Of a DNA stretch of 64,000 nt, positions 33,044-41,879 are shown piece by piece. A model generated the notes under the pieces. The model did not search any database. It was given only the letters and a program-made list of their open reading frames with translations, and had not been told where the DNA came from. A program made the position numbers and the translations under genes. The stretch lies in NCBI GenBank assembly GCA_041391505.1, contig JAWKNW010000016.1, forward strand, positions 1 through 64,000, in the 5' to 3' direction. This DNA comes from Rhodothermales bacterium. GTDB lineage: Bacteria > Bacteroidota > Rhodothermia > Rhodothermales > JAHQVL01. Numbering within the stretch: the first letter of the stretch is position 1; each line of letters starts with the position of its first letter.

Positions 33044-33264
33044 TCCAGGATCGATCGGAGCATCTCTTTCGAGATCGAGTTGCCCCGGTTCAGTTCATCG
33101 AGCATCAAATCGATAATTTCCTGGCGGCTCAGGTTGGAATCTTCCATCATGATCTGCCAGAAGTACTTGAGCCAGTCTTCATTGTTGGCGCGCAGACTCT
33201 CGTCGAATGCGGCCGTGATTTCCTGGTGGATGCGAAGGATTTCGTCTTCGGATTGCTGCATCAT
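33028..33264 (-). CDS. Small helical protein, unknown function
   Basis: A 78-residue, acidic, mostly alpha-helical protein ('SEDEILRIHQEITAAFDESLRANNED' split, 'LSRQEIIDLMLDELNRGNSISKEMLRSILDH'). It has no signal peptide, no cysteine and no known domain. It converges on, and overlaps, the end of the AI-2E transporter gene by 16 bases. The codon pattern and amphipathic helices argue for a real small gene, but there is no family support. Confidence 0.55.
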   Translation of the reverse strand: MMQQSEDEILRIHQEITAAFDESLRANNEDWLKYFWQIMMEDSNLSRQEIIDLMLDELNRGNSISKEMLRSILDHGVE

Positions 33265-33379
33265 GGTTGCACAGAAAACAACAACGGGTTTCGGGGGGGA
33301 TCGCGGATCGGTGGGGGGCGAAGCGCATCATACAGGCCGAGTATCGACCGGCGGATGCCGCACTTTAACCGAGCTGTCG

Positions 33380-33871
33380 TCAGGCCGGCTTGATGCGCGC
33401 CGGCATCAGCCAGACCAGGACGCCGTCCGACGCCCCGACCACCGCCCAGGCCTCCCGGTCGATATCGATCCGGGCAAGCGCCGCCGTCGGAAAGCGGACG
33501 ACGCCGCCCGTGAGGCGCGCTATCAGTTCGCTGCACATCGGTTCGTGGCCTACCAGCATGAGCCGCCTCGCCTCCGCCGGCGCGGAGCGCACGATCTGGA
33601 GGTAGCGCGCGCCGTCGGTCTCGTAGAGCTGTTCGCGTGTTTCCACGGGCGCGTTCCAGCCGGCCGCACGGGATGCCCGTTCGATCGTTTCGCGCGTGCG
33701 GCGGGACGGAGAACAATAGATGAGATCCGGGGGCACATCCGCCTCGCTAAGCCACCGTCCCTGCCGCGCCGAAGCCGCCTTTCCGCGCTTCGCCAGCGGC
33801 CGCTCGCTATCGTGCGTATAGGCCGCGTCCCAGTCCGATTTGCCGTGCCGGAACACGTAAAGGGTTTTCAT
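33380..33871 (-). CDS. SixA-like phosphohistidine phosphatase
   Basis: A 163-residue member of the histidine phosphatase superfamily. The catalytic 'LYVFRHGKSDW' (RHG motif, residues 4-14) is followed by 'RPLAKRGKAASARQGRWL' (typical SixA), 'SPSRRTRETIERA' and the second histidine in 'MLVGHEPMCSELIARLTGG'. SixA removes phosphate from phosphohistidine on phosphorelay or phosphotransfer proteins. Here no phosphorelay partner is nearby. The ATG at 33871 is preferred over an upstream ATG at 33886 because a clear AGGGA ribosome-binding sequence sits about six bases before it. Length is close to the family mean. Confidence 0.9.
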   Translation of the reverse strand: MKTLYVFRHGKSDWDAAYTHDSERPLAKRGKAASARQGRWLSEADVPPDLIYCSPSRRTRETIERASRAAGWNAPVETREQLYETDGARYLQIVRSAPAEARRLMLVGHEPMCSELIARLTGGVVRFPTAALARIDIDREAWAVVGASDGVLVWLMPARIKPA

Positions 33872-33974
33872 GCCGTCCCTGTGCATCGCGCGGAGATCCT
33901 TCCGCGTTTTTCGCCGTTAAACCCACCTGCCGATCTTTCGCACAGGCACCCGTAGCAACCAACTCAATTCGCCG

Positions 33975-34529
33975 ATGGCCACATCGTTCCCTCTCGACGC
34001 GCTCCCGGCCTCCAGCCGGCTCTGGATCTACGCGCTCGATCGCCCGCTCGCGCCGGCCGAGGCCGACGCCCTTCAATCCCGGCTCGATGCGTTCGTGGCA
34101 AACTGGCAGTCGCACGGCCGGAAGGTGACGGCGGGGCACGACCTCGTCCACGGCCGGTTCGTGCTCATCGCCGGCGTGATCCCCGGCGGCGACATCTCCG
34201 GCTGCGGCATCGACGCCTCCGTCCATGCCCTCACGGAGTGCGGCGATCGCCTCGGTTTCGGCGTCACGAACGGCCTCGACCTCTTCTTCCGCGACGAACA
34301 GGGCGCCATAACCCATCTTCCGCGAGCCGCTTTCCGGAAACAAGCGCGCGCCGGCGCCATTACAGGAAACACCGTAGTGTTCGATACCAGTTTGACCAAC
34401 CTGCACGACTACCGGACCGGCCTCTTCGAAGTGCCGGCGCATGCCTCCTGGCACGGCACCGTTTTCAAGATTCCAGCATTCAATATTCCAGCATCCCCGA
34501 ATGCTGCCGACGCCTCCCGACCGGCGTAG
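33975..34529 (+). CDS. Conserved Bacteroidota-type protein often labelled 'ABC transporter ATPase' (mislabel), with repeat-derived tail
   Basis: A 184-residue protein. Residues 14-160 follow a small family found in Bacteroidota, which carries 'LWIYALDRPLAPAEADALQSRLDAFV' (split), 'GRFVLIAG', 'SGCGIDASVHALTE' (a G-C-x-I-D motif around residue 76) and ends near 'SWHG'. The database name 'ABC transporter ATPase' for this family is not supported by any Walker motif here. I recognise the family only by this pattern. The last two dozen residues ('FKIPAFNIPASPNAADA') are encoded by a repeat made of 'attccagcat' units, so the native stop was probably lost. It is on the + strand, 24 bases before the L,D-transpeptidase gene. 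Confidence 0.68.
   Translation: MATSFPLDALPASSRLWIYALDRPLAPAEADALQSRLDAFVANWQSHGRKVTAGHDLVHGRFVLIAGVIPGGDISGCGIDASVHALTECGDRLGFGVTNGLDLFFRDEQGAITHLPRAAFRKQARAGAITGNTVVFDTSLTNLHDYRTGLFEVPAHASWHGTVFKIPAFNIPASPNAADASRPA
34470..34506. repeat. Simple 'attccagcat' repeat within a gene end
   Basis: Two copies of attccagcat (34470-34479 and 34485-34494), followed by gaatgctg, which pairs with cagcattc of the first copy. It looks like an intergenic repeat that has been read through by the preceding gene. Confidence 0.7.
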
Positions 34530-34552
34530 TCCGTCCCCAGGCCTGATACAAT

Positions 34553-35530
34553 ATGATCGCTTCCCTTTTTCGAATGACCGCTCTCCGTCTCGTGCTGACG
34601 CTGATCCTCGCGCTCGCCGGCGCCGTGTCGGCGGCCGGCCAGTCCTACATCAGCCAGGAAGCCCTCGCCGATATCCTCAACAACCAGAAGGGGTTGATGG
34701 AGGAGCAGCCCGAGGTGTACTACAACTACTTTACGTTGTACAACACCCGCGGCAACAACGTGATGGCGCGTAACACCTTTTTTAAGGTGCTCGGCGACGG
34801 CAACCTCGACGTAGGCAAGGAACGAAGCAAACTGGTCGAACTCCTCAACCGGAAACTGATCAGCAACCTGGAAATCGGCGACACGCTCGTCGTGCCGACG
34901 GAGTACGACCTCGACTTCCGCTCGTATTCCCCATTCCCGCTGTACTACCCCGGCGCGAAGGATTTCGACAAGCTGTTTATCATCGAGAAGACCATCCAGG
35001 CCTTCGCAGCCTACGAATACGGCCGCCTCGCCCGCTGGGGCATCGTCAACACGGGTTCGGAGGAATCGCGCACGCCGAACGGGCGCTTCAACTTCAACTG
35101 GAAATCGGAGTACCGCATTTCCTCGCTCAGCCCTCCCGGCGAAGACTGGGAGATGTACTGGGTGTTCAACTTCCACGAGGAGCGCGGCATCCACACGCAT
35201 CAGTACCCCATGCCCTCGGGCGGCCCGACGAGCCACGGATGTGTCCGCCTGGTCGACGCCGACGCCGAGTGGGTCTACAACTGGGCCTCAGGCTGGCAGA
35301 CCGGCCGGTCGCCCGGCTTCAAGACGGGCCAGCGCATCGTGGTGAAGCCCGGAACGACGGTGCTGGTCATCGGCGAGGATCCGACGGATCATCCGCATCC
35401 GTTCACCTACGAAAAACGCTTCCCGGTGCTCAAGCGCCTCATCCTCCCGGCCCATCCGTACGACATCCCGGCCGGCACGTCGCAGCAGGAGTACTTCGAC
35501 CGCATCCGCCTCGCGAGCGCCGATCAGTGA
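34553..35530 (+). CDS. L,D-transpeptidase (YkuD domain)
   Basis: A 325-residue exported protein with an N-terminal hydrophobic segment (about 8-28) and the YkuD active-site pattern 'GIHTHQYPMPSGGPTSHGCVRL' (split): the catalytic cysteine is C230 in 'SHGCVRL', with the usual His (two residues ahead) and Arg. The first half ('LSKLVELLNRKLISNLEIGDTLVVP') is probably a LysM-like or substrate-docking region. L,D-transpeptidases make 3-3 cross-links in peptidoglycan or attach proteins to it. The gene end overlaps the stop of the convergent second signal peptidase gene by seven bases. An ATG at 34574 is an alternative start and gives a tighter signal peptide. Confidence 0.9.
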   Translation: MIASLFRMTALRLVLTLILALAGAVSAAGQSYISQEALADILNNQKGLMEEQPEVYYNYFTLYNTRGNNVMARNTFFKVLGDGNLDVGKERSKLVELLNRKLISNLEIGDTLVVPTEYDLDFRSYSPFPLYYPGAKDFDKLFIIEKTIQAFAAYEYGRLARWGIVNTGSEESRTPNGRFNFNWKSEYRISSLSPPGEDWEMYWVFNFHEERGIHTHQYPMPSGGPTSHGCVRLVDADAEWVYNWASGWQTGRSPGFKTGQRIVVKPGTTVLVIGEDPTDHPHPFTYEKRFPVLKRLILPAHPYDIPAGTSQQEYFDRIRLASADQ

Positions 35531-36627
35531 ATCCGTAACGGGATGCGCTCGGCGCGGGCTTTTTTCTGATAAGGATCCCAGGAGAAGTAGATGAGGACCG
35601 CCTTGCCGACGATGTGATCCTTCGGCACGTAGCCCCACGTCCGGCTATCCAGCGAACTGTCCCGATTGTCGCCCATCACGAAGAAGTAGTCCTGCTCGAT
35701 CACGTACGAATCCGCCGGCTTGCCGTCGATCGTGTACTGATTTTCGCCCAGACGCTCGGCCTCGTGGCCTTCGTAATGGGTGACAATCGCTTCGTAATTC
35801 GACCAGGTGGCGTCGTTGATCGCCACGGTGTCGCCCTCGGCCGGAATGTAGAGCGGACCGTAGTTGTCGGGTGAGAACGAATGACCTGAAGGAAACATCC
35901 GGCTCTGCAAACTGGCCGAACGGACCAGCGCCTTCACTTCGCGCACTTCCGCCCACTGGGCAACGTCGCGCGCCACATTGACGGTGGCTTCAAAATCGAC
36001 AGGGTCGTCGCGCCGCTGCGGCAAGGTGATCTGGACGACGCCGGCGCCGGTGAGGCGCTCCAGGGGAAGCGTTTCGCCCTGCACGGGAAACGCGCGCCAC
36101 CGCTGCTTCATGTTGTCCATCATCGGCAGGGCTTCCTGGCCGGCGTAGGGAATCTTGTTGATGATCGAGAGCGAGTCGCCCGGCAGCCCGATCACGCGTT
36201 TGATGTAGTGGGTCTTGCGATCGAGCGGCTCGGTTTCCGTCGGCACGTTGAACACGATCACGTCGCCGCGATGCACGCCGGTGAAGCCGGGAAAACGCAG
36301 GTAGGGCAGGTGAACGTCGTCGAGGTAGAGCTTCGTGAAGGGCAGCCCCAGGGTGATAGGCAGGCGAGGTCCGTAGTGAAGCTTCGACACCAGGACAAAA
36401 TCGCCGACCTGGAGCGTGTTCTCCATCGATTCGGACGGGATGCGGAACGCCTCGAAGAAGAGCGCACGGATGAGGAGGGCCGCGATCAGGGCCAGCGCGA
36501 CGGCTCCGCCCCACTCCCACAGGATGCTCCGCCGCTCCCGCCACCGCGCCGTGGCCACTTCCTGGAGCGGCGGATCGGCGTAGGCGCCGGCCAGCGGCGC
36601 CCCTGAAGATGGGTCAAGCCTGTCCAA
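35524..36627 (-). CDS. lepB: Signal peptidase I, second of a tandem pair
   Basis: A 367-residue inner-membrane protease with a single N-terminal membrane segment (about 40-58), the catalytic Ser67 in 'RIPSESMENTLQVGD' and Lys143 in 'HYIKRVIGLPGDSL'. It continues with the extended Bacteroidota-type insertion (about 150-290) and the terminal 'FVMGDNRDSSLDSRTWGYVP' box. It removes signal peptides from exported proteins. The reading frame is the same as that of the upstream paralogue, from which it is separated only by TGA and eight codons. No ATG is available near the membrane segment, so a TTG (36627) start is called, perhaps by reinitiation. It differs from its twin in sequence but keeps every active-site box. 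Confidence 0.9.
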   Translation of the reverse strand: MDRLDPSSGAPLAGAYADPPLQEVATARWRERRSILWEWGGAVALALIAALLIRALFFEAFRIPSESMENTLQVGDFVLVSKLHYGPRLPITLGLPFTKLYLDDVHLPYLRFPGFTGVHRGDVIVFNVPTETEPLDRKTHYIKRVIGLPGDSLSIINKIPYAGQEALPMMDNMKQRWRAFPVQGETLPLERLTGAGVVQITLPQRRDDPVDFEATVNVARDVAQWAEVREVKALVRSASLQSRMFPSGHSFSPDNYGPLYIPAEGDTVAINDATWSNYEAIVTHYEGHEAERLGENQYTIDGKPADSYVIEQDYFFVMGDNRDSSLDSRTWGYVPKDHIVGKAVLIYFSWDPYQKKARAERIPLRIH

Positions 36628-36648
36628 AACGTTCGGCGTAAAATAGGG

Positions 36649-37767
36649 TCAATGGATAATCTTGAAGAACCGGCGGAAGCGCGGCAGGAAGGACGAGGCA
36701 TCCCAGGAATAATACACGAGCAACGCCTTGCCGACAATGTGGTCCATCGGCACGAACCCCCAGAACCGGCTGTCTTCCGAGTTGTCCCGGTTGTCGCCCA
36801 TCATGAAGTAATAGTCCTGCTCGAACGTGTAGGAGGACGCCGGCTGCCCGTCGATCTCGTACGTCCCGGCGGGCGTCACCCGCACGCTATGATGCTCGTA
36901 GCGGCGAATTACGGGTTCGTAAACCGGCCAGGACTCCGGCGTCAGGTCTACCGTCATGCCGGCTTTCGGAATCGTTATCGGCCCGTACTGGTCCGGAGTA
37001 TAGCCGCGGCCCGGCGGATACATGACCGCGCTGTAGCCGGCGTTTTCCGGCGCCAGGTAGGGCTCCACCCGGTCGATATAGGGCCACGTGCGAATCTGGT
37101 CGATGGCCTGCTCCGTCGCCACCACGCGCACGAGCTGCGGGTCCAGCGTGGCCGAAACCGAATCGATGCCGATCGCACTCAGGCGCGATGCCGACAGATG
37201 CACCCGCTGATCCGTCTTGTATACGTTCCAGAGCCGCTGCATCGTCTCCACAAACGGCTGCGCCTCGCCGTTGATATACACGACCTTGTCGCGCACTTCC
37301 AGCGTCTCGCCGGGCAGACCGATCGTGCGCTTGATGTAGTGCGTCTTGCGGTCGACCGGCTTCTCCTCGTCCGGGTAGTTGAACACGACGGCGTCGCCGC
37401 GCTTCACCTCCGTAAAGCCAGGGAGCCGGAAAGACGGGAAATGGACGCCCGGGACATAAATCTGCGTGAAGGGCACGCCGAGCGTGAGCGGCGTGCGGGT
37501 GCCGTAGTGGAGCTTGGAGACGAACAGGTAGTCCCCCACCAGCAGGCTCTTCTCCATCGAGGGCGTCGGGATCCGGAACAGATCGAAGATGAACGTCCGG
37601 ACGATCAACATGACAATAACGGCAAATAGAAGCGCCTCGCCCCATTCTCGCAGTTTGCCCTTGGCCGTCTGCGGGGACTGCGCGTCGGCCGTGCGACCGT
37701 TCGCTTCCGATCGGCTTCCTTTGGCACGGGCCTTCTGACGGTCCCGCCTGCGCTTGTCTTTCGACAT
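36649..37767 (-). CDS. lepB: Signal peptidase I, first of a tandem pair
   Basis: A 372-residue inner-membrane protease: basic N-terminal region ('DKRRRDRQKARAKG'), one membrane segment (about 48-66), catalytic Ser70 in 'RIPTPSMEKSLLVGD', Lys146 in 'HYIKRTIGLPGETLE', a long insertion, and the closing 'FMMGDNRDNSEDSRFWGFVP' box. It is an essential leader-peptide-removing enzyme. A TTG at 37782 is in frame, but the ATG at 37767 is preferred. It is followed in the same frame by the second signal peptidase gene. The secreted unknown gene ends 41 bases upstream and may be co-transcribed. Confidence 0.93.
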   Translation of the reverse strand: MSKDKRRRDRQKARAKGSRSEANGRTADAQSPQTAKGKLREWGEALLFAVIVMLIVRTFIFDLFRIPTPSMEKSLLVGDYLFVSKLHYGTRTPLTLGVPFTQIYVPGVHFPSFRLPGFTEVKRGDAVVFNYPDEEKPVDRKTHYIKRTIGLPGETLEVRDKVVYINGEAQPFVETMQRLWNVYKTDQRVHLSASRLSAIGIDSVSATLDPQLVRVVATEQAIDQIRTWPYIDRVEPYLAPENAGYSAVMYPPGRGYTPDQYGPITIPKAGMTVDLTPESWPVYEPVIRRYEHHSVRVTPAGTYEIDGQPASSYTFEQDYYFMMGDNRDNSEDSRFWGFVPMDHIVGKALLVYYSWDASSFLPRFRRFFKIIH

Positions 37768-37808
37768 GTAGTCTGTAGTCAATGCGATGAGCGATTATAC
37801 GAAACAAG

Positions 37809-38600
37809 CTAATCGGACCGCGAGAGCGCGTTGAGCCAGGGCCGCCCTAGGGCAAAGTTGGGTTGCTTGGTCCGTTCGAGGTAATAGCGTAAGCCATCAA
37901 ACCCCGCATAATACCAGCTTGATTCAATGGGATTGTAATAATAGTCGATATACGGCGCCCTGCGATCCGAGCGGAGGAACTCTTCCATGAACGATTCGCG
38001 GATGCGCAATAGTATGTCGCGGTACCGGTAGTCGGATGAAACGATGAGGCCGCGTTCGAGCGGGCCGTTCACATCCATCACGACCAGGGGAATCGTGTCG
38101 TTGAGGACAAACCAGTATTCGAACTGGATATACCGGTCGCGCGCGGACTTCCCGCTGCCGGGGCCCAGGACTTCGGTGATCGTCTGGGTGGGCGGGCCGA
38201 AATAGGCCTCCATGCGGGCCCTCAGGTCGCGCGTGAGCGTGGTATCGATGGGCATCAGCGACTCGGTACCGAGGTAGGCCCAGAGGGTGGACGCATAGCG
38301 TTTTTCGAACCATCCCCGTTCGAGCCGGCGGACGAGCTGCCACTCGTCGATCGCGAACGGCTCCCCCGAATAGGTGGTCGACGCGGAGCCGGCGCGCATC
38401 ACCATCAACCATTGCAGCAGGGTATCCGATCGGGACGGGATGTGCTGGGGTGCAGCGGGATCGGCCCGCATGCCCGTGGCCTCGAGATGCGCCTGCGCCT
38501 GGACGTTGAACCGCGCGTTTCGATACAGGTCGGCCAACTCCTGCCCCTCCGCCGGCCGGACGAGCCACGAACATACCAGAAACAGGACGAATACACGCAT
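37809..38600 (-). CDS. Secreted protein of unknown function
   Basis: A 263-residue exported protein with a signal peptide ('MRVFVLFLVCSWLVRPAEGQ'). It has aromatic-rich segments ('WQLVRRLERGWFEKRYASTLWAYLG' split, 'YIDYYYNPIESSWYYAGFDGLRYYLERTK' split) and no recognised domain. The ATG at 38600 has an AAGGA element seven to eight bases upstream. A further in-frame start (38660) lies outside the signal peptide and is not favoured. The gene sits between lepA and the twin signal peptidases on the same strand, so it may share their transcript and be processed by them. Confidence 0.7.
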   Translation of the reverse strand: MRVFVLFLVCSWLVRPAEGQELADLYRNARFNVQAQAHLEATGMRADPAAPQHIPSRSDTLLQWLMVMRAGSASTTYSGEPFAIDEWQLVRRLERGWFEKRYASTLWAYLGTESLMPIDTTLTRDLRARMEAYFGPPTQTITEVLGPGSGKSARDRYIQFEYWFVLNDTIPLVVMDVNGPLERGLIVSSDYRYRDILLRIRESFMEEFLRSDRRAPYIDYYYNPIESSWYYAGFDGLRYYLERTKQPNFALGRPWLNALSRSD

Positions 38601-38672
38601 GGTCCTTACGTACTTTTCGATGGGCCACTCAAGGTAGCGACTTTGCGAACGAATCGCCACGCGCGGCCCGCC

Positions 38673-40478
<1,806 letters not shown>

Positions 40479-40561
40479 TCCAGAACTTCTCAAAAACTAC
40501 TGCAGGCGGACGTCGCCCGGCAGGAGTTGCCGGGCTGGCGTGATGCTGGAGGAAACAAACT

Positions 40562-41224
40562 TCATTCCTTCGAGGATCCCTCGGGATTCGCGGCCTGCTC
40601 GGGGGCTTCGACCGCCGGCTGATCCGGCGCGTCGACGGTGGGGTGATCGCCGGCCGGATCGATGCCGCCGGCTTCGTTTTTGAGCTGTTCGCGCATCAAC
40701 TCGTGCTGGAACGTACCCTGAAACACCAGGATGCCCAGCACGCCGACCACGATCGCCATGTCCGCCACGTTCCAGATCGGAAACAGCGCCGTATACTTGC
40801 CGCCCACGATCGGCCAGGACTCCGGCAGGTAGCCGCGCCACAGATTCACGTGGATGAAGTCCACCACCTTCCCCGCAAACAACGGCGCGTCGCTGAACAG
40901 CACCCCGTAGAACACCCGGTCGATGATATTCCCCAGCGCGCCGCCCAGGATGAAGGCAATGCTCATCCGGTAGGGCTGATACAGCTTCCGCACCCGGTAG
41001 AGGTACAGAAATATCAACCCGGTAGCGGCCATGGACAGGAAGGTGACCATGCCGCGCGGACCGAACGTGATGCCGAAGGCCATCCCCGGATTTTCCGTGA
41101 ACGTGAATTTGAGCCAGTCGCCGAGCAGGGGAATCGATTCACCAACATACATGTTGTGAAGCACCACCTGCTTGGTGATCTGGTCGACCACGATGATGGC
41201 AACGGTAATCCAGAGAATGTGCAT
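40562..41224 (-). CDS. lspA: Lipoprotein signal peptidase (signal peptidase II)
   Basis: A 220-residue inner-membrane aspartic protease that removes lipoprotein signal peptides. Four hydrophobic segments are visible, with 'LGGALGNIIDRVFYG' (about 93-107) and the catalytic aspartates D122 ('KVVDFIHV') and D155 ('IWNVADMAI'). The loop between the two Asp residues is longer than in E. coli, and there is a charged, Pro- and Glu-rich tail of about 45 residues ('QPAVEAPEQAANPEGSSKE'). It follows the DksA-like gene after 56 bases, in an ileS-dksA-lspA order common in bacteria. Confidence 0.95.
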   Translation of the reverse strand: MHILWITVAIIVVDQITKQVVLHNMYVGESIPLLGDWLKFTFTENPGMAFGITFGPRGMVTFLSMAATGLIFLYLYRVRKLYQPYRMSIAFILGGALGNIIDRVFYGVLFSDAPLFAGKVVDFIHVNLWRGYLPESWPIVGGKYTALFPIWNVADMAIVVGVLGILVFQGTFQHELMREQLKNEAGGIDPAGDHPTVDAPDQPAVEAPEQAANPEGSSKE

Positions 41225-41280
41225 GACGAGGCGACTATCCGGCGCTATCCCGCAGGCCGCGAACGGCCCGCGCGCGCCGG

Positions 41281-41742
41281 CTACTTACGCTGTTTGAGCT
41301 TGGCTTCGATCGAGATCTCGGTGTGCGGCACGGCTTCCAGACGCTCTTTCGAGATCGGGTTGCCGGTGATTTTGCAGATGCCGTACGTCTTGTTCTTGAT
41401 CCGCTCGAGGGCGCGATCCAGATAGCTGACGTATTTCTGCTGGCGTGCAAGCATGAGATACAGCTTTTCGCGCTCCATCGCGTCCGTGCCGGCGTCGGCC
41501 ATGTGGTAGCTGTATGCGGTATCGTTCTCGGACTGTTCGCGCGCATCCTGCAGCTGCATCCGCAGCCGGTCGATATCCTCGACGGCCGATGAGCGACGCT
41601 GCACGATCAAATCCTCGAAATAGCGGAGTTCTTCGTCGGTAAGGGGGGTCTTGACGTCGGTATGTGCTTCGATTTTTTCCATATCCTCCTGACTCTGTGC
41701 GGATACCTGTTCATCAGCACGCCCGGGGGCAGGTTTCTTCAT
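41281..41742 (-). CDS. TraR/DksA-type transcription regulator without a zinc site
   Basis: A 153-residue protein of the DksA/TraR group: a long coiled-coil with 'YHMADAGTDAMEREK' (two Asp residues at the coiled-coil tip, as in DksA), followed by the globular end 'GICKITGNPISKERLEAVPHTEI'. Only one cysteine remains where DksA has four, so no zinc ribbon can form; this is a usual Bacteroidota variant. It should bind the secondary channel of RNA polymerase and tune rRNA and stress promoters. The ATG at 41742 is chosen because AAGG lies eight bases before it, though ATG 41748 also exists. It lies between ileS and lspA. Confidence 0.87.
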   Translation of the reverse strand: MKKPAPGRADEQVSAQSQEDMEKIEAHTDVKTPLTDEELRYFEDLIVQRRSSAVEDIDRLRMQLQDAREQSENDTAYSYHMADAGTDAMEREKLYLMLARQQKYVSYLDRALERIKNKTYGICKITGNPISKERLEAVPHTEISIEAKLKQRK

Positions 41743-41879
41743 GGCCATAACCTTACCATGCGTGAACGGTTGTGAATAAAGCAATGAGGTACTTCCTTGC
41801 GGCGGCCGGCTTCAAACCGTACGACAAACCGGCGCCACAGGTACTGGATTACTACGACTTCGCAGCGTGTCGATTTCGA

